From positions 1-64,000 of the forward strand of contig JALSQZ010000073.1 in NCBI GenBank assembly GCA_026985055.1: a stretch of DNA of 64,000 bases, written 5' to 3'. The position numbers and the translations under genes are program-made. The DNA is from Sedimenticola sp. Lineage in GTDB: Bacteria; Pseudomonadota; Gammaproteobacteria; Chromatiales; Chromatiaceae. The notes beneath the pieces were generated by a model, which ran no database searches, had not been told where the DNA came from, and saw only the letters and a list, made by a program, of their open reading frames with translations. How positions within the stretch are numbered: the stretch's first letter is position 1; each line of letters begins with the position of its first letter. Shown here in pieces: positions 34,233-46,303 of the stretch.

Positions 34233-34948
34233 GCCTGGAAGAGCGCCTGGATGATCTGGAAGAAGCGTTCGAGGATTACCTGGAAGAAGATTTTCCGGAT
34301 TGCAAATGGAGTCGCGCACTCAACGAGATGACCCTTGTGGTGCCTCGGGGTCAGCTGCTTCCCGTGATGCAGCTTTTGCGCAGCAACAGCAATTTTGGTT
34401 TCGAACAATGCATCGATGTCTGTGGCGTGGACTATGCGGCCTATGGGCATTCGGAATGGAACGCAGAAGATGCGCCCAATACCGGTTTCAGCCGCGGAGC
34501 CGAACGTGAGCTGGTCACGGAGTTCGAGGCCGAAAGCCGTTTTGCCGTGGTCTATCATCTGTTGTCTCTGGCGCACAATGTCCGCCTGCGGGTCAAGGTG
34601 TTTCTGGACGCGGACTATCCCATGGTGGATTCGGTTACGGGTATCTGGAACAGCGCCAACTGGTTCGAGCGCGAGGCCTTCGATCTGTTCGGTATCCTGT
34701 TCAACGGGCATCCGGATCTGCGCCGCATACTTACGGATTACGGCTTCATCGGTCATCCGTTCCGCAAGGACTTTCCTCTTGTCGGACAGGTAGAGATGCG
34801 CTATGACGAAGACAAGGGCCGGGTGGTATATGAGCCGGTGAGTATCGAACAACGTACCCTGGTGCCCAGGGTGGTGCGCAACGACTATCGATATGAGGAA
34901 GGCTGCGATCCGGTGAAAGAGGAAGAGCAGGAGCAGGCCGATGGCTGA
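34229..34948 (+). CDS. nuoC: NADH-quinone oxidoreductase subunit C
   Basis: A 239-aa peripheral subunit (30-kDa family) with [10 protein letters not shown], the signature [22 protein letters not shown] spread over about residues 150-171, and [14 protein letters not shown]. It is separate from nuoD, unlike the fused NuoCD of E. coli. Both ends overlap their neighbours. Confidence 0.96.
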   Translation: MSLEERLDDLEEAFEDYLEEDFPDCKWSRALNEMTLVVPRGQLLPVMQLLRSNSNFGFEQCIDVCGVDYAAYGHSEWNAEDAPNTGFSRGAERELVTEFEAESRFAVVYHLLSLAHNVRLRVKVFLDADYPMVDSVTGIWNSANWFEREAFDLFGILFNGHPDLRRILTDYGFIGHPFRKDFPLVGQVEMRYDEDKGRVVYEPVSIEQRTLVPRVVRNDYRYEEGCDPVKEEEQEQADG

Positions 34949-36194
34949 GATTCGTAACTACACTCTGAACTTCGGTCCCCAGCATCCCGCGGCCCATGGC
35001 GTACTGCGTCTGGTGCTGGAAATGGATGGCGAAGTGATAGAGCGTGCAGATCCTCATGTGGGCCTGTTGCACCGGGGCACCGAGAAGCTGGCTGAGCACA
35101 AGCCCTTCAATCACTCCATTCCCTACATGGATCGTCTTGATTACGTATCCATGATGTGCAATGAGCACGGTTATGTGGGTACCATCGAAAAGCTGCTGGG
35201 CATCGAAGTTCCCGAGCGCGCCCAGTATATCCGTGTGCTGTTCGACGAGATTACCCGAATCCTCAATCATCTCATGTGGCTGGGAGCTCATGCCCTGGAC
35301 GTGGGCGCCATGACTGTGTTCCTGTACGCTTTTCGTGAACGGGAAGACCTCATGGACTGCTATGAGGCGGTTTCCGGCGCACGCATGCATGCGGCCTATT
35401 ACCGCGTCGGCGGCGTATACCGGGATCTGCCGGACCAGATGCCGCGTTATACCAAGGAACATCTGCGCAGCGAAAAGGATATCAAGTACCGCAACCAGGC
35501 GCGGGAAGGCTCTTTGCTGGATTTCATCGAGGATTTCACCGAGCGTTTCCCCGGTTATATCGACGAATATGAAACCCTGCTCACGGACAACCGCATCTGG
35601 AAACAGCGCCTGGTGGGAATTGGCGTGGTCACGCCCGAGCGGGCCCGGCAGCTGGGTTTCACCGGGCCGATGATTCGTGGTTCCGGTATTGCCTGGGATC
35701 TGCGCAAGAAGCAGCCCTATGCCGCCTATGACAAGGTGGATTTCGACATTCCCGTGGGCAGTAACGGTGATTCCTATGACCGCTATCTGGTTCGGGTGGA
35801 AGAAATGCGCCAGTCAAACCGCATCATGAAGCAGTGTGTCGAATGGCTGAAGAACAATCCTGGCCCGGTGATGGTGGGCGATCCCAAGGTGGCGCCGCCA
35901 CCCAGGGAGAAAATGAAAGACGACATGGAAGCCCTGATTCATCATTTCAAACTGTTCACCGAAGGTTACAACGTGCCCGAGGGCGAAGCCTATTTTGCGG
36001 TGGAAGCGCCCAAGGGTGAGTTTGGCTGTTACATCATTTCCGATGGGGCGAACAAGCCTTATCGACTGAAAATTCGCGCCCCCGGCTTTGCTCACATGGC
36101 GGCCATGGACGAGATGACCAGGGGACACATGCTGGCAGACGTGGTGGCCGTGATCGGCACCATGGACGTTGTTTTTGGGGAGATCGACCGCTGA
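34941..36194 (+). CDS. nuoD: NADH-quinone oxidoreductase subunit D
   Basis: A 417-aa peripheral subunit (49-kDa family) that helps form the quinone site. The motif [15 protein letters not shown] near the N-terminus and [12 protein letters not shown] follow the family. It ends DVVFGEIDR, the standard C-terminus. It overlaps nuoC by 8 nt. Confidence 0.98.
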   Translation: MAEIRNYTLNFGPQHPAAHGVLRLVLEMDGEVIERADPHVGLLHRGTEKLAEHKPFNHSIPYMDRLDYVSMMCNEHGYVGTIEKLLGIEVPERAQYIRVLFDEITRILNHLMWLGAHALDVGAMTVFLYAFREREDLMDCYEAVSGARMHAAYYRVGGVYRDLPDQMPRYTKEHLRSEKDIKYRNQAREGSLLDFIEDFTERFPGYIDEYETLLTDNRIWKQRLVGIGVVTPERARQLGFTGPMIRGSGIAWDLRKKQPYAAYDKVDFDIPVGSNGDSYDRYLVRVEEMRQSNRIMKQCVEWLKNNPGPVMVGDPKVAPPPREKMKDDMEALIHHFKLFTEGYNVPEGEAYFAVEAPKGEFGCYIISDGANKPYRLKIRAPGFAHMAAMDEMTRGHMLADVVAVIGTMDVVFGEIDR

Positions 36195-36739
36195 TGAGTC
36201 TTCGTTGTGAGCCCTGGGCCCGTACCGACAAGCGGGAAGACAAGGAAAACCTGTTTTCTCCGGAAATCCGCGCTGAAATCGATCAGTGGGTGGCCAAGTA
36301 TCCTGACGAGTGGAAGCAGTCCGCGGTTATGGCGGCGCTGCGTATTGTGCAGGATGACAATGGCGGTTACCTGACGCAGGAACTCATGGACAAGGTGGCC
36401 GACTACCTGGACATGCCTCCGATAGCTGTCTATGAAGTGGCTACCTTCTACTCCATGTTCGAACTCAGTGAAGTGGGGCGGCACAAGATCTGTGTGTGCA
36501 CCAATGTATCCTGCATGATCTGCGGTTCGGAGAATATTGTTGAACATCTGGAAAAACGCCTTGGAATCAAGATGGGACAGACCACCGAAGACGGCAGGTT
36601 CACTCTCAAGGAAGTGGAATGCCTCGGCGCCTGCGGAGGCGCACCCATGTTCCAGATCGGCAAGCAGTATTACGAGAACCTGACGCCGGAACTGGTGGAT
36701 TCCATTCTCGACAGCCTGGAGCAAGACAATGGCGAATGA
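36194..36739 (+). CDS. nuoE: NADH-quinone oxidoreductase subunit E
   Basis: A 181-aa subunit of the NADH-oxidising module (24-kDa family) carrying the 2Fe-2S cluster N1a. The ligands are Cys102 and Cys107 ([10 protein letters not shown]) and Cys143 and Cys147 ([10 protein letters not shown]). The N-terminal extension of about 20 residues is charged. The start overlaps the nuoD stop by 1 nt. Confidence 0.97.
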   Translation: MSLRCEPWARTDKREDKENLFSPEIRAEIDQWVAKYPDEWKQSAVMAALRIVQDDNGGYLTQELMDKVADYLDMPPIAVYEVATFYSMFELSEVGRHKICVCTNVSCMICGSENIVEHLEKRLGIKMGQTTEDGRFTLKEVECLGACGGAPMFQIGKQYYENLTPELVDSILDSLEQDNGE

Positions 36740-38003
36740 AGTCTGCCTGCGCACCCTGCACCTGGATCGCCCCTGGCTGTTGTCCAGCTATGAATCCGAA
36801 GGCGGTTACGAGGCGTTGCGCAAGATCCTGAAGGAGAAGATCTCCCAGGAAGAGATCATTGAAACGGTCAAGACTTCCGGGCTGCGCGGCCGGGGCGGGG
36901 CTGGCTTTCCCACCGGGCTGAAATGGAGTTTCATCAACCGCAGCGCACCGGGCGAGAAATACATCGTCTGCAATTCGGACGAGGGCGAACCGGGCACTTT
37001 CAAGGATCGCGACATTCTGCGTTACAACCCACATGCACTGATCGAAGGCATGATTATCGCCGGTTACGCCATTGGCGGCACGGCCGGTTACAACTATATC
37101 CGCGGCGAATTCTGGGAGCCCTACGAACGTTTTGAAGCGGCTCTGGAGGAGGCAAGGGAAGCCGGTCTGCTGGGTGAGAATATTCTCGGCTCCGGCTTCA
37201 GCTTCGACATCCACACTCATCTGGGTGGCGGCGCCTATGTCTGTGGCGAGGAAACCGCCTTGCTCGAATCCATCGAGGGCAAGAAGGGACAGCCGCGTTT
37301 CAAGCCGCCTTTCCCGGCCATGTTCGGCCTCTACGGGCGGCCCACCATTATCAACAATACAGAATCCCTGGCTTCCATTCCCGACATCATCCGTCAGGGC
37401 GGCGAATGGTTCCGGGATCTGGGCGTGGAGAACTCCGGCGGCTCCAAGCTGTTCTCCATCTCCGGCAATATCAACAATCCCGGGGTGTTCGAAATTCCCA
37501 TGGGTACGCCTTTTTCCGAGTTGCTGGGAATGGCTGGCGGCATGAAGGACGGTTACAAGCTCAAGGCGGTGATCCCCGGCGGTTCCTCCGCGCCGGTATT
37601 GCCGGCGGAAGTGATGATGGATCTGAACATGGATTATGACAGCATCGCCAAGGCCGGCTCCATGCTTGGCTCCGGGGCGGTGATCGTCATCGATGACCGG
37701 CAATGCATGGTCAAACTGCTGGATCGCATTTCCTATTTTTACTATGAGGAATCCTGTGGCCAGTGCACTCCCTGCCGGGAAGGCACCGGCTGGATGCACC
37801 GGGTCGTACACCGCATTGAAAATGGTGAGGGGCGTCCTGAAGACATGGATCTCCTGGATGATGTCACCCAGCGCATCATGGGACGCACCATCTGTGCCCT
37901 GGGTGATGCCGCAGCCATGCCCGTGGCCGCCTTCATCCAGCATTTCCGCGAAGAGTTCCAGTATCACATCGATCACAAGAAATGCATGGTAGGGGGGCGC
38001 TAG
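36729..38003 (+). CDS. nuoF: NADH-quinone oxidoreductase subunit F
   Basis: A 424-aa subunit (51-kDa family) binding FMN, NADH and cluster N3. The FMN/NADH glycine motif is [16 protein letters not shown]. The cluster ligands include Cys343, Cys346 and Cys349 in [12 protein letters not shown], with a later Cys in TICALGD. It overlaps nuoE by 11 nt. Confidence 0.98.
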   Translation: MANEVCLRTLHLDRPWLLSSYESEGGYEALRKILKEKISQEEIIETVKTSGLRGRGGAGFPTGLKWSFINRSAPGEKYIVCNSDEGEPGTFKDRDILRYNPHALIEGMIIAGYAIGGTAGYNYIRGEFWEPYERFEAALEEAREAGLLGENILGSGFSFDIHTHLGGGAYVCGEETALLESIEGKKGQPRFKPPFPAMFGLYGRPTIINNTESLASIPDIIRQGGEWFRDLGVENSGGSKLFSISGNINNPGVFEIPMGTPFSELLGMAGGMKDGYKLKAVIPGGSSAPVLPAEVMMDLNMDYDSIAKAGSMLGSGAVIVIDDRQCMVKLLDRISYFYYEESCGQCTPCREGTGWMHRVVHRIENGEGRPEDMDLLDDVTQRIMGRTICALGDAAAMPVAAFIQHFREEFQYHIDHKKCMVGGR

Positions 38004-38007
38004 CAGC

Positions 38008-40311
38008 ATGGCCGATCAGCAGACCATTACCATCGAAGTCGATGGCAGGAAACTGGAAGCGACGCCGGGGCAGATGCTCATCGAGGTGACGGACGCAGCG
38101 GGTATCACCGTGCCGCGCTTCTGCTACCACAAGAAGCTGTCCGTGGCGGCCAATTGCCGCATGTGCCTGGTGGAAGTGGAAAATGCGCCCAAGCCGCTGC
38201 CGGCCTGCGCCACGCCGGTGGCCGATGGCATGAAGGCCTGGACCTGTTCGCCTTTGGCGCGTCAGGCGCAAAAAGGCACCATGGAATTCCTGCTCATCAA
38301 TCATCCCCTGGATTGTCCCATCTGCGATCAGGGCGGGGAGTGTGAGCTTCAGGATGTGGCCATGGGTTTTGGCAGCGGCCTGTCCCGCTTTGTCGAAGGC
38401 AAGCGGGTGGTAAGGAATGAAGACATTGGCCCTCTGATTGCCACGGAGATGACCCGCTGTATTCATTGCACCCGCTGTGTACGCTTTGGCGACGAGATTG
38501 CCGGAGTTCGTGAGATGGGGGCGACCGGTCGCGGCGAGCACATGAAGATCGGGGTTTATGTGGAACATGCGGTGAGTTCCGAGCTGTCTGGCAACATTAT
38601 CGATCTTTGTCCCGTGGGCGCTCTCACATCCAGGCCATTTCAATACCGCGCCCGGGCCTGGGAGCTGACCACCCATGACAGTATCGCCGGTCATGACGGA
38701 GTGGGTTCCAACATTCATGTGCATGTGCGCAATCATCAGGTGATGCGCGTGGTGCCGAAAGACAACGAGGCGATCAACGAAACCTGGCTGTCCGATCGCG
38801 ACCGGTTCAGTTATCAGGCCTTGTACAGCAGTGATCGTCTGGAAAAGCCACTGTTGCGCAAGGACGGCAAGCTGGTCGAAGTGGAATGGCAGGAAGCCCT
38901 GCTGGATGCAGCCAATCTCCTCAAGAACGCAGACAAGAATCGACTCGGGGCGCTGGCCTCACCCGGATCCACCATGGAAGAGCTGTATTTGCTGCGCGGG
39001 CTGCTGAACGGCCTGGGTTCGAAGCATATCGATCATCGTCTGGGACAGGGCGATTTTCGCGCTGCCGATCCTGTACTTCCCTGGCTGGGACAGAAGTTTG
39101 CCGAAGTGGAAAACAATCAGGCAGTACTGCTGATCGGTTCCTGGTTGCGCAAGGATCAGCCGCTGCTCAATCATCGGGTGCGCAAGGCAGCCCTGGCGGG
39201 CGCGCAGGTCATGGCCGTCAATCCCGTGGACTATGATTTCAATTTCAGCCTTGGCAGCCAGGTCGTCTGTACGCCGGCGGCCATGGCCGGCCAGCTCGCC
39301 GGTATCGCCAAAGCACTGGGCGCGGATACTGCCGGGGTGCGGGCTGTGGACAACGCTGTTCATGAACAGATAGCCGACACCCTGAAAAAGGCGGATCAGG
39401 GACTGGTGCTGCTGGGCAGTGTCGCCCAGGCTCATCCGGACTTTTCTGTTCTGCGTCGCCTGGCGGCGAATATTGCCGAAGTTGCCGGGGTGACCCTGGG
39501 CTTCGTCGGCGAGGGCGCCAACAGTACCGGTGCCGCCATGCTTCGCGCCGCTTCTGACGATGGCCTTTCCCTGGGCGACATGCTGCATCAGGGGCTGGAT
39601 GCCTGCGTGTTGCTGAATGTCGAACCGGAATTTGACAGCAGCAATCCCCAGGCCATGAAAGCCATGCTTGGCAAGGCCAGGGTGGTAGCCCTGAGCAGCC
39701 ATGTCAGTCCCTGGTTGCGGGAACATGCGGATATGGTATTGCCCATTGCAACTTTCCTCGAAACGGCTGGCAGTTTCGTCAATCTTCAGGGGGATCTGCA
39801 GTCCTTCAATGGCTGCGCCCGTCCTGCAGGTGAATCCCGGCCTGCCTGGAAAGTATTGCGGGTGTTGGCTAATCTGGCGGATCTGGACGGCTTCGATTAT
39901 GAGAGCGTCGCAGATGTGCGCGAGGAGATGCTGAAAAGTATCAGCGGCGTGAAGCCCGACAACCGCCTGCCTGAGGGGGACACGCCTGGCCTGCGGCTGG
40001 AGGAAAGCGATTTGCAACGCATAGGCGGTACGCCTTTGTATCATACGGACATGCTGGTGCGCAGGGCCCAGGCCTTGCAGCATACGCCGGATGCCTGGAA
40101 AGCCAGTTTGCGGGTGAATCCGGCGCTGGCCCAGGCCTTGGGACTGGAAGATGGCGATTCGGTGATGCTCAGGCAGAACGAAGGTGAACTGACCTTGCCA
40201 CTGGCCGTGGATGAGCGGGTACCTGGCAATTGCGTATGGATGCCCACCGGGGTACCTGGCAGTGAATTGCTGGGGGCAGGTTTCGGCGCGGTTTCACTGG
40301 AGAAGGCGTGA
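38008..40311 (+). CDS. nuoG: NADH-quinone oxidoreductase subunit G
   Basis: A 767-aa iron-sulfur subunit (75-kDa family). The 2Fe-2S ligands are Cys39, Cys50, Cys53 and Cys67; the His-ligated cluster uses His99, Cys103, Cys106 and Cys112; a further cluster starts with Cys151, Cys154, Cys157. A degenerate molybdopterin-enzyme domain follows. It is shorter than E. coli NuoG (about 900 aa), and the extra N7-type CxxC set was not seen. It overlaps nuoH by 4 nt. Confidence 0.97.
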   Translation: MADQQTITIEVDGRKLEATPGQMLIEVTDAAGITVPRFCYHKKLSVAANCRMCLVEVENAPKPLPACATPVADGMKAWTCSPLARQAQKGTMEFLLINHPLDCPICDQGGECELQDVAMGFGSGLSRFVEGKRVVRNEDIGPLIATEMTRCIHCTRCVRFGDEIAGVREMGATGRGEHMKIGVYVEHAVSSELSGNIIDLCPVGALTSRPFQYRARAWELTTHDSIAGHDGVGSNIHVHVRNHQVMRVVPKDNEAINETWLSDRDRFSYQALYSSDRLEKPLLRKDGKLVEVEWQEALLDAANLLKNADKNRLGALASPGSTMEELYLLRGLLNGLGSKHIDHRLGQGDFRAADPVLPWLGQKFAEVENNQAVLLIGSWLRKDQPLLNHRVRKAALAGAQVMAVNPVDYDFNFSLGSQVVCTPAAMAGQLAGIAKALGADTAGVRAVDNAVHEQIADTLKKADQGLVLLGSVAQAHPDFSVLRRLAANIAEVAGVTLGFVGEGANSTGAAMLRAASDDGLSLGDMLHQGLDACVLLNVEPEFDSSNPQAMKAMLGKARVVALSSHVSPWLREHADMVLPIATFLETAGSFVNLQGDLQSFNGCARPAGESRPAWKVLRVLANLADLDGFDYESVADVREEMLKSISGVKPDNRLPEGDTPGLRLEESDLQRIGGTPLYHTDMLVRRAQALQHTPDAWKASLRVNPALAQALGLEDGDSVMLRQNEGELTLPLAVDERVPGNCVWMPTGVPGSELLGAGFGAVSLEKA

Positions 40312-41351
40312 TGGATTTTCTCATCGGAATCTATGAATGGCTGCCGGTCTGGATTCAGATCATCCTGAAAATTGTGGTGATCATGGCTCCCCTGATGGTG
40401 CTGGTGGCCTACTACACCTATGCCGAGCGCAAGATCATCGGCTACATGCAGATTCGTCTCGGCCCCAACCGGGTCGGGCCGAAAGGTTGGCTGCAGCCGA
40501 TTGCCGATGCCTTCAAGCTCATGTTCAAGGAAATTGTTCTGCCCACTCATGCGGACAAAACCCTGTTCCTCATCGCGCCCCTGCTGAGTATCGGCCCGGC
40601 GCTGGCGGCCTGGGCGGTATTTCCTTTCGATACCGGACTGGTACTGTCCGATATCAATGCCGGTCTGTTGTATCTGCTGGCCATGACTTCCATCGGCGTG
40701 TATGGCGTGATCATCGCTGGTTGGGCTTCCAATTCGAAATATGCTTTCCTTGGCGCCATTCGTTCCGCGGCCCAGATCGTGTCTTATGAAATCGCCATGG
40801 GCTTTGCCCTGGTGGGTGTGCTGGTGGCTGCCGGGAGCCTGAATCTGGGGCAGATCGTGGAAGGTCAGTCCGGGGGAATCTGGCACTGGTACTGGTTGCC
40901 TTTGTTGCCCTTGTTCGTCATCTACTTCATTTCCGGGGTGGCGGAAACCAATCGCGCGCCTTTCGATGTTGCCGAAGGTGAATCGGAGATCGTAGCCGGC
41001 TTTCATGTGGATTATTCCGGCATGGCCTTTGCCGTGTTTTTTCTCGCGGAATATGCCAACATGATTCTGATTTCCGCGCTCACGGCGCTGATGTTCCTGG
41101 GTGGCTGGTTGTCTCCCTTCCAGGGAACTTTCATGGAATCCTGGTTTGCCTGGGTGCCTGGCATCGTCTGGCTGGTGGCCAAGACCTTCGTCTTCATGTT
41201 CCTGTTCCTGTGGTTCCGCGCCACCTTCCCGCGCTATCGCTACGATCAGATCATGCGTCTGGGGTGGAAGATTTTCATTCCAATCACCATCGTCTGGATC
41301 ATCGTGGCTGGCGCCATGCAGGTCTATGACATTGGCCCCTGGTACCAGTGA
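40308..41351 (+). CDS. nuoH: NADH-quinone oxidoreductase subunit H
   Basis: A 347-aa membrane subunit with about eight helices joining the peripheral and membrane arms. Conserved loops are [38 protein letters not shown] and [18 protein letters not shown], each characteristic of the family and close to the quinone chamber. Confidence 0.98.
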   Translation: MMDFLIGIYEWLPVWIQIILKIVVIMAPLMVLVAYYTYAERKIIGYMQIRLGPNRVGPKGWLQPIADAFKLMFKEIVLPTHADKTLFLIAPLLSIGPALAAWAVFPFDTGLVLSDINAGLLYLLAMTSIGVYGVIIAGWASNSKYAFLGAIRSAAQIVSYEIAMGFALVGVLVAAGSLNLGQIVEGQSGGIWHWYWLPLLPLFVIYFISGVAETNRAPFDVAEGESEIVAGFHVDYSGMAFAVFFLAEYANMILISALTALMFLGGWLSPFQGTFMESWFAWVPGIVWLVAKTFVFMFLFLWFRATFPRYRYDQIMRLGWKIFIPITIVWIIVAGAMQVYDIGPWYQ

Positions 41352-41365
41352 GGAGGAGCTGAAAC

Positions 41366-41866
41366 ATGAAAACCGTGATTCAATACATCCGCTCCCTGTT
41401 CCTCCTGGAACTGTTCAAGGGCATGAGCGTGACCGGGCGTTACCTGTTCCGCAAGAAGTTCACCCTGAACTATCCCGAGGAAAAAGCGCCCGTATCGCCA
41501 CGTTTCCGTGGTCTGCATGCCCAACGGCGTTATCCCAACGGGGAAGAGCGGTGCATTGCCTGCAAACTGTGCGAGGCGGTTTGTCCGGCGAATGCCATTA
41601 CCATCGAGGCGGCGCCCAGGGAAGACGGTTCACGGCGCACCACCCGTTACGATATCGACCTGTTCAAGTGCATCTTCTGCGGGTTCTGTGAGGAGTCCTG
41701 TCCCGTGGACGCCATCGTGGAGACGCGATTGTACGAGTATCACTTCGAAGACACGGACAAGGCGGCAGGCAATTACATCATGACCAAGGAAAAGCTCCTG
41801 GCCATGGGCGACAAGTATGAGGCGCAACTGGCCGACGATCGCGCCGCGCAGGCCAAATACCGGTGA
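41366..41866 (+). CDS. nuoI: NADH-quinone oxidoreductase subunit I
   Basis: A 166-aa peripheral subunit with two 4Fe-4S clusters (N6a, N6b). The first motif uses Cys63, 66, 69 and 73 ([12 protein letters not shown]), the second Cys102, 105, 108 and 112 ([12 protein letters not shown]). GGAGGAG precedes the ATG. Confidence 0.98.
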   Translation: MKTVIQYIRSLFLLELFKGMSVTGRYLFRKKFTLNYPEEKAPVSPRFRGLHAQRRYPNGEERCIACKLCEAVCPANAITIEAAPREDGSRRTTRYDIDLFKCIFCGFCEESCPVDAIVETRLYEYHFEDTDKAAGNYIMTKEKLLAMGDKYEAQLADDRAAQAKYR

Positions 41867-41873
41867 TAGAGAC

Positions 41874-42479
41874 ATGAGCTTCGAGAAATTTCTGTTCTAC
41901 ATGTTTGCCGTGATTCTGCTGGGAGCTGCGGTAATGGTGGTGACCCGGCGCAATCCCGTGCACTCGGCCCTGTTTCTGGTGCTGGTGTTCTTCAACATGG
42001 CGGGCATCTGGCTTCTGGCGGAGGCGGAGTTTCTGGCCATCGCGCTGGTGCTGGTCTATGTGGGAGCGGTGATGGTGCTGTTCCTGTTCGTGATCATGAT
42101 GCTGGATATCGATCTGGCTACGGTGCGCGCCGGTTTCGTCCGGCATTTGCCCCTGGGCATGCTGGTGGGTGCATTGATGTTCATGGAAATGGCTCTGGTG
42201 CTGGGGCCCAGGCATTTTGGTCTGGCAAAATATACTGCTCCGGAACCTGCTCCCGCAGACTACAACAACACGGCGGAGCTGGGGCTGTCCCTGTTCAGCC
42301 AACATCTGTATGCGCTCGAGGTCGCGGCGGTGATTCTGCTGGTGGCCATGATTGCCGCCATCAGCCTGACCCTGCGTAAACGGCCCCAGACCAAGCGCCA
42401 GAATGTCACCGAGCAGCATGCAGTGAAAAAGAAGGATCGTCTGAAGATCGTCACAATGGCGGCGGAGGAGAAGGGCTGA
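41874..42479 (+). CDS. nuoJ: NADH-quinone oxidoreductase subunit J
   Basis: A 201-aa membrane subunit with five helices. The third helix carries the conserved [21 protein letters not shown]. The ATG at 41874 ([11 protein letters not shown]) is chosen; an upstream in-frame start would run through the end of nuoI. A long basic C-terminal tail (KRPQTKRQN...KKKDRLK) is present. The stop overlaps nuoK by 1 nt. Confidence 0.96.
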   Translation: MSFEKFLFYMFAVILLGAAVMVVTRRNPVHSALFLVLVFFNMAGIWLLAEAEFLAIALVLVYVGAVMVLFLFVIMMLDIDLATVRAGFVRHLPLGMLVGALMFMEMALVLGPRHFGLAKYTAPEPAPADYNNTAELGLSLFSQHLYALEVAAVILLVAMIAAISLTLRKRPQTKRQNVTEQHAVKKKDRLKIVTMAAEEKG

Positions 42480-42784
42480 TGATATCCCTGTCTGAATACC
42501 TGATTCTTGGCGCCCTGTTGTTTGTCATCAGCGTCGCGGGCATCTTCATCAATCGCAAGAACCTGATCGTGCTGCTCATGTGCATCGAACTGATGCTGCT
42601 GGCGGTGAACATCAACTTCGTGGCCTTTTCCCATTTCCTGGGAGATGTGACAGGGCAGGTGTTCGTGTTCTTTATTCTCACGGTAGCAGCAGCGGAGGCG
42701 GCCATAGGGCTGGCCATACTCATCGTGCTGTTCCGTAACCGCAGAACCATCGATGTCGATGACCTCGACAGCATGAGGGGATAG
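42479..42784 (+). CDS. nuoK: NADH-quinone oxidoreductase subunit K
   Basis: A 101-aa membrane subunit with three helices. The conserved Glu in [17 protein letters not shown] and a second in [13 protein letters not shown] belong to the proton path. Confidence 0.97.
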   Translation: MISLSEYLILGALLFVISVAGIFINRKNLIVLLMCIELMLLAVNINFVAFSHFLGDVTGQVFVFFILTVAAAEAAIGLAILIVLFRNRRTIDVDDLDSMRG

Positions 42785-42788
42785 CGTC

Positions 42789-44756
42789 ATGCCTGATATC
42801 GACATGAAAACCCTGTATCTTGCGCTGGTGCTGGCGCCTCTTGCCGGTTCCATCATTGCCGGCCTGTTTCGCAATCAGATTGGCAAGGCGGGAGCGCACT
42901 GGGCCACCATATTGGGTGTGGGCCTTTCCTTTGTCTTGTCGGCCTATGTGTTTTATCTGCATGTTTTTCAGGCGGCTCCCGTGTTCAACGAGAACATCTA
43001 TACCTGGATGGTAGTGGATGGTCTGGAGATGCATGTCGGCTTTCTGGTGGACAATCTCACCGCGATGATGATTACCGTGGTGACCTTTGTTTCCCTCATG
43101 GTGCATATCTATACCATCGGTTACATGGCCCATGAGGAAGGCTATCAACGTTTCTTCAGCTATATCGCCCTGTTTACCTTTTCCATGCTGATGCTGGTCA
43201 TGTCCAACAACTTCCTGCAGTTGTTCTTTGGCTGGGAAGCCGTGGGGCTGGTGTCCTACCTGCTGATCGGCTTCTATTTCAAGCGGGAGTCGGCGATCTT
43301 TGCCAACATGAAGGCCTTTCTCGTGAATCGGGTAGGGGACTTTGGCTTCATTCTCGGCATTGCCGCTGTCGCCATGTATTTCGGCAGTCTGGATTACGCT
43401 CAGGTATTCGATGCGGCGCCTGGCAAGGCCGGGGAGACCATTGGCATCTGGAGTGGCAGCCAGTGGTCGCTGATGACCGTGATCTGCATTCTTTTGTTCA
43501 TAGGCGCGATGGGAAAATCGGCTCAGGTACCCTTGCATGTGTGGCTGCCGGACTCCATGGAAGGCCCCACGCCAATTTCCGCGCTGATCCATGCCGCTAC
43601 CATGGTTACCGCCGGTATTTTCATGGTGGCGCGCATGTCGCCGCTGTATGAACTGTCGGAGACGGCTCTGAGTTTTGTATTGGTCATTGGCGCCACCACG
43701 GCTTTCTTCATGGGGCTGATCGGTATCGTGCAGAATGACATCAAACGGGTTATTGCCTATTCCACCCTGTCCCAGCTCGGTTACATGGTTGCCGCTCTGG
43801 GAGCGTCTGCCTACGCGGCGGGGCTTTTCCACCTCATGACCCATGCCTTCTTCAAGGCGCTGTTGTTCCTCGCGGCCGGTTCCGTAATCATTGGCATGCA
43901 TCATGACCAGGACATTCGCAACATGGGCGGGGTGCGCAAATACATGAAAATCACATGGTTCACCTTCCTTTTGGGCACCCTGGCGCTGATCGGTTTTCCC
44001 GGTTTCTCCGGCTTTTTCTCCAAGGATGCGATCATCGAGGCGGTGGGGCACTCCCAGATCGCCGGTTCCGGCTATGCGCACTGGCTGCTGGTGGCGGGTG
44101 TCTTCGTAACCGCGCTGTATTCCTTCCGTCTGTATTTCATCGTATTCCATGGTGAGGGGCCGCGGGACGAGCATGCCCGGGAACACATCAAGGAATCTCC
44201 CGCAGTGGTCACGGTGCCCCTGTTGCTGCTGGCCGTGCCTTCCGTGATGATCGGCTGGATGACCATCGAACCCATGCTGTTCGGCGATTATTTCAAGGGC
44301 GTGCTGCATGTGGCTTCCGCCCATGACACCCTGGGAGAGATCGGCGAGCATTATCACAACCAGATCGGCTTCGTCAGTCATGGGGTCATGGCGCTGCCAT
44401 TCTGGCTGGCCATGGGTGGTCTGGCGGTGGCTTTCTATGTGTACATGCTCAAGCCGGATATCGCGCGCAATCTGGCCATTCGCTTCGACTGGCTGTACGG
44501 CCTGCTCAATCGCAAGTATGGTTTCGACGATTTCAACCAGGCGGTGTTTGCCAAGGGCAGCCTGCTGCTGGGCAAGGGCTTGTGGATCGTGGGTGATCGT
44601 ACCCTCATCGACGGCATTGCGGTAAACGGTTCGGCGCGCAGTGTGGGCGTGCTGGCCCAGACGCTGCGCTGGTTGCAGAGCGGCTATTTGTATCACTACG
44701 CCATTGCCATGATTCTGGGTCTGCTGGGTCTGGTGTACTGGTTCGTGATTCGCTGA
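42789..44756 (+). CDS. nuoL: NADH-quinone oxidoreductase subunit L
   Basis: A 655-aa antiporter-like membrane subunit, the most distal proton pump of complex I. The core has FGWEAVGLVSYLLIGFY, the key PLHVWLPDSMEGPTPISALIHAATMV and YSTLSQLGYM. The C-terminal 100 residues include the lateral helix region and a final transmembrane helix (YHYAIAMILGLLGLVYWFVIR). Confidence 0.98.
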   Translation: MPDIDMKTLYLALVLAPLAGSIIAGLFRNQIGKAGAHWATILGVGLSFVLSAYVFYLHVFQAAPVFNENIYTWMVVDGLEMHVGFLVDNLTAMMITVVTFVSLMVHIYTIGYMAHEEGYQRFFSYIALFTFSMLMLVMSNNFLQLFFGWEAVGLVSYLLIGFYFKRESAIFANMKAFLVNRVGDFGFILGIAAVAMYFGSLDYAQVFDAAPGKAGETIGIWSGSQWSLMTVICILLFIGAMGKSAQVPLHVWLPDSMEGPTPISALIHAATMVTAGIFMVARMSPLYELSETALSFVLVIGATTAFFMGLIGIVQNDIKRVIAYSTLSQLGYMVAALGASAYAAGLFHLMTHAFFKALLFLAAGSVIIGMHHDQDIRNMGGVRKYMKITWFTFLLGTLALIGFPGFSGFFSKDAIIEAVGHSQIAGSGYAHWLLVAGVFVTALYSFRLYFIVFHGEGPRDEHAREHIKESPAVVTVPLLLLAVPSVMIGWMTIEPMLFGDYFKGVLHVASAHDTLGEIGEHYHNQIGFVSHGVMALPFWLAMGGLAVAFYVYMLKPDIARNLAIRFDWLYGLLNRKYGFDDFNQAVFAKGSLLLGKGLWIVGDRTLIDGIAVNGSARSVGVLAQTLRWLQSGYLYHYAIAMILGLLGLVYWFVIR

Positions 44757-44776
44757 TAAGGATTGGATAGAAGATA

Positions 44777-46291
44777 ATGAGTGCAGATTGGCCAATTTTG
44801 AGTGCGATTATCTGGTTGCCCGTCCTGGGTGGCCTGCTGGTCCTGTTCAGTGGCGACAAGGCGCCCAATGTGAGCCGTTGGCTGGCATTGGCGGTCGCCG
44901 TGCTGACCTTCCTGCTCAGCATTCCCTTGTGGACGGGTTTCGATGCCTCCACGGCCGCCATGCAATTTGAGGAGAATCTCCCCTGGATCGAGAGTTTTCG
45001 CGTGAACTATCATCTCGGTGTGGACGGCATATCCATGCCCCTGATTCTGCTCACCACCTTCATAACCATTCTGGTGATCATTGCCGGCTGGCAGGTAATT
45101 CAGTACAAGCCTTCCCAGTACATGGCGGCTTTTCTCATCATGGAAGGGGTCATGGTCGGCGTATTCTCCGCTCTGGATGCCATGCTGTTCTATGTGTTCT
45201 GGGAAGCCATGTTGATCCCCATGTTCCTCATCATTGGTATCTGGGGCGGGCCTAACCGGGTATATGCCACCATCAAGTTCTTCCTCTATACCTTCCTCGG
45301 TTCCGTATTCATGCTGGTAGCACTGGTGTACATGTACTTCCAGTCCGGCAGCATGGAAATTCTCGGCTTCCATGCCCTGAAGCTGGGACTGACGGAACAG
45401 ATCCTGATTTTTCTGGCCTTTCTTGCCGCCTTTGCGGTGAAGGTACCCATGTGGCCGGTGCATACCTGGCTGCCGGATGCTCATGTGGAAGCACCTACCG
45501 GCGGTTCGGTGATCCTGGCAGCCATCATGCTCAAGATCGGCGGCTATGGCTTTCTGCGTTTCAGTCTGCCGATCACTCCCGACGCGAGCAATGAACTGGA
45601 TTGGCTGATCATTGCCATGTCTCTCATTGCCGTGGTCTATATCGGTTTCGTGGCCCTGGTGCAGAAGGACATGAAAAAGCTCATTGCCTATTCGTCCATC
45701 GCCCACATGGGGTTCGTTACTTTGGGATTCTTCGTGGTGTTCATGATTGCGGCAAACCCCCAGGTGCAGACGGGATCCATCCTGGGCGTGCAGGGCGGCA
45801 TGGTGCAGATGGTGTCCCATGGTTTCATTTCCGCCGCCATGTTCCTCTGTGTGGGCGTGCTCTACGACCGCATGCACAGCCGTGAGATCGCCGACTATGG
45901 TGGGGTGGTGAACAGCATGCCATGGTTCGCCGCCTTCATGGTGTTTTTTGCCATGGCCAATGCCGGCCTGCCGGGTACTTCCGGTTTTGTGGGTGAATTC
46001 ATGGTCATTCTGGCGAGCTTCCGCGCGGATTTCTGGTTTGCCTTCCTCGCGGCCACCACGCTCATCGTGGGCGCCGCCTATACCCTGTGGATGGTCAAGC
46101 GCGTGATCTTCGGCGACGTGAGCAACGAGCGTGTCGCCGCCCTGCAGGACGTAAACAAGAGGGAGGTACTGGTGCTGGGTTCTCTGACCCTGGCGGTTCT
46201 TGCCCTGGGGCTGTGGCCCGAACCACTGGTGAAAGTCATGGACGCTTCCATCACCAACCTGGTCAATCATATTGCCATATCCAAACTTTAA
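44777..46291 (+). CDS. nuoM: NADH-quinone oxidoreductase subunit M
   Basis: A 504-aa antiporter-like membrane subunit. Motifs are LGVDGISMPLILLT, FYVFWEAMLIPMFLIIG, VPMWPVHTWLPDAHVEAPT and YSSIAHMGFV, as in the family. It lies 20 nt after nuoL. Confidence 0.98.
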   Translation: MSADWPILSAIIWLPVLGGLLVLFSGDKAPNVSRWLALAVAVLTFLLSIPLWTGFDASTAAMQFEENLPWIESFRVNYHLGVDGISMPLILLTTFITILVIIAGWQVIQYKPSQYMAAFLIMEGVMVGVFSALDAMLFYVFWEAMLIPMFLIIGIWGGPNRVYATIKFFLYTFLGSVFMLVALVYMYFQSGSMEILGFHALKLGLTEQILIFLAFLAAFAVKVPMWPVHTWLPDAHVEAPTGGSVILAAIMLKIGGYGFLRFSLPITPDASNELDWLIIAMSLIAVVYIGFVALVQKDMKKLIAYSSIAHMGFVTLGFFVVFMIAANPQVQTGSILGVQGGMVQMVSHGFISAAMFLCVGVLYDRMHSREIADYGGVVNSMPWFAAFMVFFAMANAGLPGTSGFVGEFMVILASFRADFWFAFLAATTLIVGAAYTLWMVKRVIFGDVSNERVAALQDVNKREVLVLGSLTLAVLALGLWPEPLVKVMDASITNLVNHIAISKL

Positions 46292-46303
46292 GGTCTCCAG
46301 CTG